Positions 6,718 to 13,076 of a DNA stretch of 13,076 nucleotides are shown one piece after another. Position 1 is the stretch's first letter. Every line of letters begins with the position of its first letter. The notes under the pieces are model-generated. The model did not search any database and had not been told where the DNA came from. It saw nothing but the letters and a program-made list of their open reading frames with translations. The position numbers and the translations under genes are program-made. The stretch is from DATHXC01 sp041662005 (GTDB taxonomy: Bacteria; Pseudomonadota; Gammaproteobacteria; Burkholderiales; Methylophilaceae), in assembly GCA_041662005.1 (NCBI GenBank), contig JBAZTJ010000068.1, forward strand, positions 1 to 13,076, read 5' to 3'.

Positions 6718-9219
6718 TCACAAAAGCGCTTCAAGTTGTTTTAGCGGCATAGGTTTGCCGAACAGATAGCCTTGCGCCAGGCTGCATCCCATTTGTTGTA
6801 ACAGCTGGACCTGCTCGCTGGTTTCTATGCCTTCGGCAACCAGCTCTTTTTTGAGGCTGGCCGCCATCGCAACAATGGCCTGCACCAGAACAGCACTATC
6901 CTGGTCACTTGCAATATCACGTACGAATGAGCGATCAATTTTCACCTGGCTGATAGGAAATTTATTCAGATAACCCAATGCAGAGTAGCCGGTGCCGAAA
7001 TCGTCTATGGAAATACCGATCCCGAGCTCATGCAGGGAAACCAGCGTGTTGCGTATCGCATCATTATCCTGCAACAGCAGGCTTTCGGTAATCTCCAGGG
7101 TCAGCCAGCATGGCTGGCAGCCTGTAGTCGCTAAACAATGCTTTACCGTGCTGAAAATATCGTTATGAATAAACTGGCGGGAAGACAAATTCACCGCAAT
7201 AGTCAGTTTTTTAGCGCGCGAAGCATTCAGCGAAGCAGCCGCCTCGCAGGCGCGCATTAATACCCAGGCGCCTATCTCCACGATCAAGCCGCTTTCCTCG
7301 GCCACTGGTATAAACTTGTCCGGCCCAATAGCTCCCAGCTCCGGATTGTTCCAACGCAGCAAAGCCTCCGCTCCCTTGATATTGCCTGTAGCCAGCTCAA
7401 CACATGGCTGATAGTGCAGCTGCAACTCACACTTTTCTATGGCATACCGCAACCCGGTTTCTATCTGCAAACGCTCGATTACACTCGAGGTTAGCTCTTG
7501 TGAGTAGAACTGGTAATTATTGCGCCCACTATTTTTTGCGTGATACATCGCTGAATCAGCATAGCGCATCATATCTTCGATGTTGTTGCTATCCTGGGGG
7601 TAGCAGGCGATGCCTATACTTGCCGAGATGAAGAACTCGGCACCGGAAATTTCAAACGGGACAGCCAGCGCATCCATGACTTTGGTGGCAAATCCTGCCA
7701 GATCTTGCGGATTCGCAATATCGGAAATTAATACCGCAAACTCATCCCCACCCATGCGCGCCACGGTATCGTAATTGCGTACCGAATGCAGCAACCGCCT
7801 GGATGCCTCGATAAGCAACTGGTCCCCAATGGCATGGCCCAAGGTATCGTTAACGGACTTGAAGTTATCCAGGTCAATCAGGAACACACCAAACCGTTGC
7901 TGATAGCGCTCGGCATGGCCAATAGCAAAATGCATGCGGTCATTGAACAGGGTTCTGTTGGGCAAATCAGTCAGCGGGTCATGGTAGGCAAGGTGCTCAA
8001 TGCGCTGGCGGTATTGGCTGATTTCAGTGATATCGCTGGTCAACGTCAGCGCACCGATGACCTCTTTGTTGATATCAGTTTCCGGCACGATTTTCAGCAT
8101 GAAAACACTGGATGGCTTGTTATAGCTGCCATGGATTTCAAAGGTTTGCTCAATACCTGAGCGCATGACGGCTTGCAGGCGTAGCTGAAACTCTTCACCG
8201 GACATATTGGTAATATGCGGGTTCCATGCCTCGACAGGCGTCTTGCCAATAAATGAGCTGGTCGTACTTTGATTCAACTCGTTACCATAGGAGTTGATAA
8301 ACACGCGCCGACACTCAAGGTCAAAACGGACAATTGCGAGGGGGAGACTTTCGACCAGGGAGGTATATTCCGTCTCGCGCCTGGCAATCTCTGACAACAA
8401 CTGCTTTCTGCGCGATATATCACGCGCAAAACCAACAGTCCCTATCACCTGGCGGTTAATGGTGACCGGCGACTTGTAGGTTTCTGCCCAGTACACCTCG
8501 CCATCGCTTTTCCTGATTTGCTCAATGACGGTTTTGGATTTCCCCGAGATTAAAACCTCCTCGTCATCATTTACGTAACCTTGCGCCATCTCTGCAGGGA
8601 AAAAGTCAAAGTCTGTTTTCCCTTCCAACTCCTTGGTGCTCGCCACCCCTGCCACCTCGGCAAAAACGGCATTGGTTGCCAGAAAGCGATGATCTTTATC
8701 TTTTAGCCAGACAATAAAAGGGAAGTTATCCAACAGCGCTTTTTGGTAGTGCTCCCGGCGCTTAATTTCTTTATCTTCGAGGTATTTTTCCTGCGTGTTT
8801 TCTCGCCCCACCGCGATAGAACCTATGACATTACCATGGGCATTCAGGATGGGCGAAATGTTGATGGTATCGTATAGCGGTCGGCCATGGGGGTTATCCG
8901 GCTGTATCAACAGGATGGATTCCGACTCCCCCGTCCTGATCACTTTTTGCACGGCATCAAAATATTTTTGCATCGCACCGTCATGTGGCAAAACCTCCAG
9001 GCCAGTCTTGCCAACTAAGTGCTCTTTGAATTTACCTTTTGTTTTCAGTACAGTCGGGTTCGCGTAGAGCGTGACACCCAGATGATCAGTAATGACCACA
9101 TTTTCTGGTGAGTGTTGAAATAGCGCGTCAAATAGCGGGTAAAAATCCGCAAGGGATTGATCGCCAATATCTAAACAACTGGAAATAACGGTTGCCACTG
9201 CGGGCCCAATGTCTTGCAA
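6718..9219 (-). CDS. PAS-PAS-PAS-GGDEF-EAL cyclic-di-GMP signalling protein
   Basis: A cytosolic 833-residue protein with no membrane segment. Three PAS-like sensor domains lie at about 25-145, 155-272 and 283-400. A GGDEF domain spans about 405-572 and an EAL domain about 580-833. The diguanylate cyclase motif GGDEF (490-494) is intact. R481-x-x-D484, five residues before it, fits the product-inhibition I-site. The phosphodiesterase residues are also all present: E618-A-L, N677, E709, D739-D740, K760, E796, E799 and Q816. Both synthesis and breakdown of c-di-GMP are therefore possible; which dominates cannot be told. The start is TTG at 9217-9219, chosen because AGGAG stands 8 nt upstream; the first in-frame GTG lies at codon 8. 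The PAS ligands are not evident, and no haem or flavin motif is obvious. Confidence 0.95.
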   Translation of the reverse strand: MQDIGPAVATVISSCLDIGDQSLADFYPLFDALFQHSPENVVITDHLGVTLYANPTVLKTKGKFKEHLVGKTGLEVLPHDGAMQKYFDAVQKVIRTGESESILLIQPDNPHGRPLYDTINISPILNAHGNVIGSIAVGRENTQEKYLEDKEIKRREHYQKALLDNFPFIVWLKDKDHRFLATNAVFAEVAGVASTKELEGKTDFDFFPAEMAQGYVNDDEEVLISGKSKTVIEQIRKSDGEVYWAETYKSPVTINRQVIGTVGFARDISRRKQLLSEIARRETEYTSLVESLPLAIVRFDLECRRVFINSYGNELNQSTTSSFIGKTPVEAWNPHITNMSGEEFQLRLQAVMRSGIEQTFEIHGSYNKPSSVFMLKIVPETDINKEVIGALTLTSDITEISQYRQRIEHLAYHDPLTDLPNRTLFNDRMHFAIGHAERYQQRFGVFLIDLDNFKSVNDTLGHAIGDQLLIEASRRLLHSVRNYDTVARMGGDEFAVLISDIANPQDLAGFATKVMDALAVPFEISGAEFFISASIGIACYPQDSNNIEDMMRYADSAMYHAKNSGRNNYQFYSQELTSSVIERLQIETGLRYAIEKCELQLHYQPCVELATGNIKGAEALLRWNNPELGAIGPDKFIPVAEESGLIVEIGAWVLMRACEAAASLNASRAKKLTIAVNLSSRQFIHNDIFSTVKHCLATTGCQPCWLTLEITESLLLQDNDAIRNTLVSLHELGIGISIDDFGTGYSALGYLNKFPISQVKIDRSFVRDIASDQDSAVLVQAIVAMAASLKKELVAEGIETSEQVQLLQQMGCSLAQGYLFGKPMPLKQLEALL

Positions 9220-9227
9220 TTTAAGCT

Positions 9228-9232
9228 CTCCT
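9228..9232 (-). promoter_or_regulatory. Ribosome binding site that fixes a TTG start
   Basis: AGGAG on the minus strand is spaced 8 nt from TTG 9217-9219. No ATG in frame lies near it, so it supports TTG as the initiation codon of the GGDEF-EAL gene. Confidence 0.65.
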
Positions 9233-9268
9233 GTCGGGACTGCTTACAGCATGACTATTTTAATCCGC

Positions 9269-9286
9269 TTACAATACGGATTGTAA
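9269..9286. promoter_or_regulatory. Operator-like dyad in the divergent GGDEF-EAL / lgt intergenic region
   Basis: TTACAAT-ACGG-ATTGTAA is a perfect 7-bp inverted repeat with a 4-bp centre. An overlapping dyad AATCCG (9262-9267) and CGGATT (9277-9282) also exists. It lies about 50 bp upstream of the TTG start and about 135 bp upstream of lgt, a plausible place for a dimeric repressor or activator. I cannot name the regulator. Confidence 0.35.
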
Positions 9287-9345
9287 TTTTGAAAACGATA
9301 TCATAGATAACGGCATTAAATTCAATTACTAAACTGATGCGCTAT

Positions 9346-9362
9346 CAAACAAACAAACAAAC
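9346..9362. repeat. CAAA tetranucleotide tandem repeat (about 4 units)
   Basis: Four consecutive CAAA units plus a C lie in the lgt upstream region. They are flanked by a short inverted repeat CTATC (9342-9346) and GATAG (9367-9371). The tract is too short to claim phase variation but is a clear simple repeat. Confidence 0.6.
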
Positions 9363-9393
9363 CGCCGATAGTACAAACAGGTAAAATTCAAAC

Positions 9394-9399
9394 CTTCTA
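9394..9399 (+). promoter_or_regulatory. Possible -10 element for lgt
   Basis: A TATAAA-like box lies about 25 bp before the lgt start, within TTCTATAAATTAG. No strong -35 is visible 17 bp upstream. A start about 7 bp downstream of it would give a leader of only some 15-20 nt, which has no clear Shine-Dalgarno sequence. Confidence 0.25.
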
Positions 9400-9422
9400 T
9401 AAATTAGTGATGACTCTCTAGT

Positions 9423-10205
9423 ATGTTGACCCACCCCACGTTCGACCCTATTGCCATCCACATTGGCTCCTTCGGTATCCATTGGTACGGCCTGATGTAT
9501 CTCACAGGATTCATGGCGTTCATCGGGCTGGGCAGATGGCGTATTGCCCACCAGAACTGGCAAAAATGGACCCCTGCCATGCTTGATGATGCCCTGTTTT
9601 TCGGTGCATTAGGCGTTATCCTGGGCGGGCGCCTGGGCTATGTGGTTTTTTACCAACCCCTCCATTTCCTGAGTCATCCGCTGGAAATATTCGCCCTGTG
9701 GCAGGGTGGCATGTCGTTTCATGGTGGCTTCCTGGGCGTGCTGGCAGCCATGGTATTTTTTAGCAGGAAATATCGTCAGCCATGGTTAAGCATCATGGAC
9801 TTTGTCGCACCCTTAGTGCCTTTAGGCCTGGGTGCAGGCCGCATGGGTAATTTCATCAACGGTGAGTTATGGGGGCGCGCCACTAACGGCTCTTGGGGTA
9901 TGGTATTTCCACAGGTAGATAATATTGCACGCCATCCTTCGCAACTCTATGAATTCGCGCTGGAAGGTATTGTTCTGTTTAGCTTGCTCTGGTGGTACTC
10001 CAGCAAACCACGCCCGGTTGGTGCTATTTCTGCGCTATTTCTGATTGGCTATGGCAGCTTCCGCTTCCTGGCAGAGTTCACGCGGGAGCCCGATAACTTC
10101 CTGGGTTTATTGTCACTGGGCATGAGCATGGGGCAGTGGCTAAGCTTGCCCATGATACTGATTGGGCTGTGGATGCTGAAATGGGCGCACAGCAGACAAG
10201 GCTAA
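9423..10205 (+). CDS. lgt: Prolipoprotein diacylglyceryl transferase
   Basis: 260 residues, seven-helix inner-membrane enzyme. It transfers diacylglycerol from phosphatidylglycerol to the lipobox cysteine of prolipoproteins, the first step of lipoprotein maturation. The Lgt signature G139-R-M-G-N143-F-I-N-G-E148-L-W-G is present. So are SFHGGFLG (H100), HPSQLYE (171-177) and the late RFLAEFTREPD segment with conserved arginines. The N-terminus (MLTHPTFDPIA...IHWYGLMYL) is the usual Lgt start, so ATG 9423 is right even though no clear Shine-Dalgarno sequence precedes it. The gene is divergent from the GGDEF-EAL gene. Its TAA stop overlaps the stop codon of the small gene on the opposite strand. 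Confidence 0.97.
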   Translation: MLTHPTFDPIAIHIGSFGIHWYGLMYLTGFMAFIGLGRWRIAHQNWQKWTPAMLDDALFFGALGVILGGRLGYVVFYQPLHFLSHPLEIFALWQGGMSFHGGFLGVLAAMVFFSRKYRQPWLSIMDFVAPLVPLGLGAGRMGNFINGELWGRATNGSWGMVFPQVDNIARHPSQLYEFALEGIVLFSLLWWYSSKPRPVGAISALFLIGYGSFRFLAEFTREPDNFLGLLSLGMSMGQWLSLPMILIGLWMLKWAHSRQG

Positions 10206-10447
10206 AACTGATTAACGCGGTGGTTGGCCTTATGCCTGCCCACTTCATCACTGCGTAGCTTTTGATGCTTGGTGGTGCGCCCATGCATACGGGCACGCCA
10301 CATACGGAAGGAGCTCACTTTCATCTCGCTGCGCATCAAGGCGATCACAGCCGACTCATCCAGCCCATGCTGCGCTTCAATTGCCTCAAAAGGCGTTCTG
10401 TCTTCCCATGCCATTTCAATGATTCGCGATATATCTGCAGCTGTCAT
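10202..10447 (-). CDS. TIGR03643/DUF2805-family small protein
   Basis: An 81-residue soluble protein. MAWEDRTPFEAIEAQHGLDESAVIALMR (residues 12-39) followed by SSFRMWRARMHGRTTKHQKLR is the characteristic pattern of the TIGR03643 family, a conserved small protein of unknown function. The first half reads like a helix-turn-helix (EDRTPFEAIEAQHGLDE), and the second half is rich in arginine and lysine, so nucleic-acid binding is a reasonable inference but unproven. ATG 10445-10447 is chosen because the family starts a few residues before ISRIIEMAW; the upstream GAG-type ribosome site is weak. The TAG stop (10202-10204) shares bases with the lgt TAA on the other strand. Confidence 0.85.
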   Translation of the reverse strand: MTAADISRIIEMAWEDRTPFEAIEAQHGLDESAVIALMRSEMKVSSFRMWRARMHGRTTKHQKLRSDEVGRHKANHRVNQF

Positions 10448-10604
10448 CTCTATTTATCCAGTAATGTCTCCAACGCTTAGATACGTATATTGCCGAAAAT
10501 TCATCAAAGTTTCGCAGGCTTTGTCACATTTTCATCAGAATCTCGATTTTTGAATCAATTATCACTGCCTCCCACACTAAGAACGTAAATAATAAACAAA
10601 ACAA

Positions 10605-10617
10605 AATCAATATGATG
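10605..10617 (+). promoter_or_regulatory. IHF-like site upstream of the sigma-54 promoter
   Basis: AATCAA-TATG-ATG matches the IHF consensus WATCAANNNNTTR at all but one defined position. It is preceded by an A-rich tract (about 10586-10604), as IHF sites often are. It lies about 40 bp upstream of the -24 element, where IHF commonly bends DNA in sigma-54 promoters. Confidence 0.4.
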
Positions 10618-10654
10618 GATACATAAAGTACAGACTTAAGGCTGGGAATCGTCA

Positions 10655-10671
10655 TTGGCATATAGCTTGCA
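10655..10671 (+). promoter_or_regulatory. Sigma-54 (RpoN) -24/-12 promoter
   Basis: TTGGCATATAGCTTGCA contains the invariant GG (10657-10658) and GC (10669-10670) separated by exactly 10 bp, within TTGGCA and TTGCA half-elements as in the RpoN consensus. Transcription would start near 10682, leaving a leader of about 33 nt that contains AGGAG (10704-10708) and the ATG at 10715. It drives the 66-codon gene downstream and requires an enhancer-binding activator whose identity is not visible. Confidence 0.8.
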
Positions 10672-10714
10672 AATATATAAGCAATTAGAACCGGATCAGC
10701 TTTAGGAGAGAATC

Positions 10715-10915
10715 ATGAGAAGTTTACTGAAATCAATATTTGAAACTAACAACGCACCTGATGTTGCGCCCATCGTATTAGCAAAAGAAGAAGATTTTTT
10801 TGATGACAAGCACAACCAGTCAGGCAAGCGTCACAGCGGAATTGAAGTAGTCGAGCTCAGCTTTGATGAATATGTGCGCATGATGAAGTCACAGGACAAA
10901 ACGACACTTTCATAA
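10715..10915 (+). CDS. Small hypothetical protein (66 residues) under a sigma-54 promoter
   Basis: The family is not recognised. ATG 10715 has a strong AGGAG ribosome site 6 nt upstream and follows a sigma-54 promoter, which together make this a convincing expressed gene despite its size. The product is hydrophilic and acidic in the middle (KEEDFFDD at about residues 24-31). It has a short amphipathic N-terminus (MRSLLKSIFE) and a C-terminal part IEVVELSFDEYVRMM likely to form a strand and helix. There is no signal peptide, membrane segment, cysteine pair or PEP-CTERM tail, so it should be cytoplasmic. It is flanked by unrelated genes on the opposite strand and forms its own transcription unit. 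Function is unknown; a small regulator or adaptor made under a nitrogen, carbon or motility-related RpoN programme is only a guess. Confidence 0.75.
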   Translation: MRSLLKSIFETNNAPDVAPIVLAKEEDFFDDKHNQSGKRHSGIEVVELSFDEYVRMMKSQDKTTLS

Positions 10916-10947
10916 CTGGCTTGCTTAAAGGCCACCGGCCTCACCAG
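10916..10947. terminator. Weak hairpin between convergent genes
   Basis: AGGCC-ACC-GGCCT (10929-10941) forms a GC-rich stem, and CTGG (10916-10919) can pair with CCAG (10944-10947) outside it. It directly follows the stop of the 66-codon gene and faces the end of the YbdD-like gene. There is no run of T on either strand, so terminator function is uncertain. Confidence 0.3.
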
Positions 10948-11157
10948 CTAACAGCAACGCTTCACGCCTTTCCATTTACTATCCTGCCACTGCTTAAAGA
11001 ACGCTTCCCGACTCAGTGGCGGGGCTAAATCCTGCCCTACCCCGGTACTGTTTTCATCTGCCTGATGCGTAGCATAGTGGGCTAGGTAGCGCTCATAGGC
11101 ATCATCGCCAGATAACTGCCGTATCGACTGCCATAGCGATTTAATCCAGCTCAGCAT
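10948..11157 (-). CDS. YbdD/YjiX-family small protein, partner of CstA-type transporter
   Basis: 69 residues from ATG 11155-11157. It belongs to the short YbdD/YjiX (DUF466) family: YERYLAHYATHQ, then SREAFFKQWQDSKWKGVKRCC, ending in the family's typical double cysteine. Such proteins are encoded beside CstA/BtsT-type transporters and are thought to support their function. I reject the in-frame TTG at 11170-11172: GGGAG (11163-11167) sits 5 nt before the ATG and directly after the TTG. The gene follows the cstA-like gene by 27 bp on the same strand, clearly one operon. A small insertion (about DENSTGVGQDLAPP) makes it slightly longer than the E. coli forms. Confidence 0.88.
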   Translation of the reverse strand: MLSWIKSLWQSIRQLSGDDAYERYLAHYATHQADENSTGVGQDLAPPLSREAFFKQWQDSKWKGVKRCC

Positions 11158-11184
11158 AATTTCTCCCGCCAAATTACTTCAATT

Positions 11185-13076
11185 TTAGCTTAATTGAGTT
11201 TTAACATACGCCGCTTCATCCGAAGGCAGCACCTGCTTGCCGGACAGATGGCGTGCACAAACACGCAGCATGTCAAAAATCACCACCCACAATATCACCA
11301 CAAAAAACAGGGTAAGCCAGGCATCCAGGTGCTGGTTGAAGATAAGCTGAGGCGCGACTGCCGCTTTCTCCGGCGGCAAGGTACCCGCTGCCAGCTTCGC
11401 CGCCATATCATTAGCCGAGGCGAAGAAGCCAACGCGGATATCGGTACTGGTGATTTTCTGCCAGGCGGCAGTTGTCGTCACTATCACCAGCCAGATCAAT
11501 GGCATGAAAGTGACCCAGGCATATTTCAACCTGCCCGATTTTACGAAAATCCCTGTGGCTACACTTAAGGCAATCGCAGCCAGCATTTGGTTGGAGATAC
11601 CAAACAAGGGCCACAGAATATTTACCCCGCCATTGGGGTCTATCACCCCGATATAGAGGAAGTAGCCCCACCCTGCCACCACCAGCGCGCTGGTAATCAA
11701 CACGGATGGCGTCCACGAGGTCTGCGCCATTTTTGGCCAGATATTGCCCAGCATGTCTTGCAGCATAAAGCGACCTACTCGCGTTCCCGCATCCAGCGTG
11801 GTGAGAATAAAAATCGCCTCGAACATGATGGCGAAGTGATACCACAGTGCCAGCATGCTTTGACCGAAAGCACTACCGAAGATGCTGGCCATGCCGACGG
11901 CCAGCGATGGCGCGCCTCCGGTGCGGGCAAACAAGGTAGCCTCACCCATTTCGCTAGCCAGGGTCTGCATTTGCTCAACCGTCACGGGGTAGCCCCAGGA
12001 GCTGATCATGGCAACGGCATCTGCAGCCTCTTTACCCACCACACCAGCCGGGCTGTTGATGGCGAAAAATACGCCAGGGTCTAGCACCGTGGCGGCGATC
12101 ATGGCCATAATCGCCACAAAGGATTCGAGCAACATGGCACCGTAACCGATAACGCGGATATCGCGCTCATTAGTCAGCAACTTGGGCGTAGTGCCTGAAG
12201 CGATAAGCGCGTGAAACCCCGAAATCGCGCCACAGGCAATGGTAATAAATACGAATGGAAACAGCTTGCCGCCGAAAATGGGCCCGGAGCCATCAATAAA
12301 CTGCGTCAGCGCTGGCATTTTCACTTCCGGGCGCAGCATGAGGATAGCCACGGCAAGCGCGATAACGGTACCCAGCTTGATAAAGGTAGAAAGATAATCG
12401 CGCGGCGCCAGCAATAGCCAGACCGGCAGAATGGCTGCAGCAAACCCATAAGCAATAATCCACCAGGCCAGCGTCAGGCCTTCATGGTCAAACAGCCCGC
12501 GTAAGGATGAATGATCTACCCAGCCACCACCCACTACCGCCAGCAACAGCAGCGCCACACCCAGCGCTGAAGCCTCAAGCACCTGGCCGGGGCGGAAATT
12601 GCGCATATACAGCCCAACAATCATGGCAATGGGGATAGTGGCCGCGATGGTAGAAGTTGCCCACGGGCTGTGCTTCATGGCATTGACCACCACCAAGCCC
12701 AGCACCGCAATCAGAATGATCATGATAGAAAACGTGCCTATCAGTGCAGCGGTACCGCCGATCGCACCCAGTTCGTCGCGCGCCATTTGCCCCAGGCTTT
12801 TGCCGTTGCGCCGTGTCGAGAGGAACAGCATCACCATATCCTGCACGCAGCCGCCCAGCACCGCACCAAACAATATCCACAATGTACCCGGCAAATAGCC
12901 GAACTGCGCGGCCAGGGTTGGCCCCACCAGCGGGCCGGGCCCGGCAATCGCAGCAAAATGATGGCCGAACACTATCCATTTGTTAGTCGGCACAAAATCC
13001 CGGCCGTTATCCAGCCGTTCGGCAGGGGTGGCGCGGGTCTCATCCACCATGAGTACCGTAGCGGCGATCCAGGCCG
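11185..13076 (-). CDS. cstA: CstA-family carbon starvation / pyruvate-peptide transporter, 5' end beyond the window
   Basis: The open frame continues to the right edge and gives about 630 residues. The ATG at 13050 is not the start, because the codons before it still align with CstA (AWIAATVLMVDETRATPAERLDNG, like the E. coli segment before VPT). Roughly 50-70 N-terminal residues are outside. Strong marks are VFGHHFAAIAGPGPLVGP, GCVQDMVMLFLSTRRNGKSLG, LPVWLLLAPRDYLSTFIKLGT, ITIACGAISGFHALIASGTTPK and DAGTRVGRFMLQDMLG. It is a polytopic inner-membrane protein; E. coli relatives import pyruvate and peptides, often under carbon limitation. Regulation cannot be judged because the promoter is outside. 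The YbdD-like gene follows it. Confidence 0.93.
   Translation of the reverse strand, partial: AWIAATVLMVDETRATPAERLDNGRDFVPTNKWIVFGHHFAAIAGPGPLVGPTLAAQFGYLPGTLWILFGAVLGGCVQDMVMLFLSTRRNGKSLGQMARDELGAIGGTAALIGTFSIMIILIAVLGLVVVNAMKHSPWATSTIAATIPIAMIVGLYMRNFRPGQVLEASALGVALLLLAVVGGGWVDHSSLRGLFDHEGLTLAWWIIAYGFAAAILPVWLLLAPRDYLSTFIKLGTVIALAVAILMLRPEVKMPALTQFIDGSGPIFGGKLFPFVFITIACGAISGFHALIASGTTPKLLTNERDIRVIGYGAMLLESFVAIMAMIAATVLDPGVFFAINSPAGVVGKEAADAVAMISSWGYPVTVEQMQTLASEMGEATLFARTGGAPSLAVGMASIFGSAFGQSMLALWYHFAIMFEAIFILTTLDAGTRVGRFMLQDMLGNIWPKMAQTSWTPSVLITSALVVAGWGYFLYIGVIDPNGGVNILWPLFGISNQMLAAIALSVATGIFVKSGRLKYAWVTFMPLIWLVIVTTTAAWQKITSTDIRVGFFASANDMAAKLAAGTLPPEKAAVAPQLIFNQHLDAWLTLFFVVILWVVIFDMLRVCARHLSGKQVLPSDEAAYVKTQLS

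Noticed and set aside
9345..9563. 72-codon minus-strand ORF across the lgt start
   Set aside because: It overlaps the conserved Lgt N-terminus, has no ribosome site support and no recognisable product.
11170..11172. TTG as the start of the YbdD-like gene
   Set aside because: GGGAG follows this codon and is correctly spaced for ATG 11155-11157; the extra five residues are not family-like.
13048..13050. ATG as the start of the CstA-like gene
   Set aside because: The eight complete codons upstream, up to the window edge, remain homologous to CstA, so the true start lies outside the window.

Overview
The window looks like a chromosomal segment of a betaproteobacterium, possibly Nitrosomonadales (for example Methylophilaceae or Gallionellaceae). 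This is inferred from the character of the proteins: a class I c551-type cytochrome, an E. coli-like 616-residue IlvD, Lgt, a TIGR03643-type small protein and a YyaL/DUF255-like fragment. Base composition looks moderate, around 50% GC. No rRNA, tRNA, phage, insertion sequence or CRISPR array was seen. Most of the window is ordinary housekeeping and transport sequence.

Layout, left to right. (1) The 3' end of hemF (coproporphyrinogen III oxidase) enters from the left edge. It is followed on the + strand by two Na+-coupled amino-acid symporter genes from unrelated families, AGCS and NSS, 26 bp apart and probably one operon. (2) A roughly 160-bp spacer carries a multi-arm, cloverleaf-like set of inverted repeats and then a bidirectional hairpin terminator. 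(3) A minus-strand block follows: a periplasmic class I cytochrome c, a 96-codon ORF that looks like the eroded C-terminus of a YyaL/DUF255 thioredoxin-like protein, a hexose-6-phosphate mutarotase-like gene, ilvD, and an 833-residue PAS-PAS-PAS-GGDEF-EAL protein with an SD-supported TTG start. (4) lgt on the + strand is divergent from the GGDEF-EAL gene and convergent with a small TIGR03643-family gene, with which it shares stop-codon bases. (5) A 66-residue protein of unknown function is preceded by a near-perfect sigma-54 -24/-12 promoter, with an IHF-like site upstream. (6) A CstA-type transporter gene (5' end cut by the right edge) and its usual small YbdD/YjiX partner lie on the minus strand.

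Functionally the genes cover haem synthesis, respiratory electron transfer, branched-chain amino-acid synthesis, amino-acid and carboxylate or peptide uptake, lipoprotein maturation and c-di-GMP signalling. They do not form one pathway. The least explained items are the sigma-54-driven 66-codon gene, the cloverleaf-like spacer at 2954-3060, and the YyaL-like remnant whose stop overlaps the cytochrome start codon.
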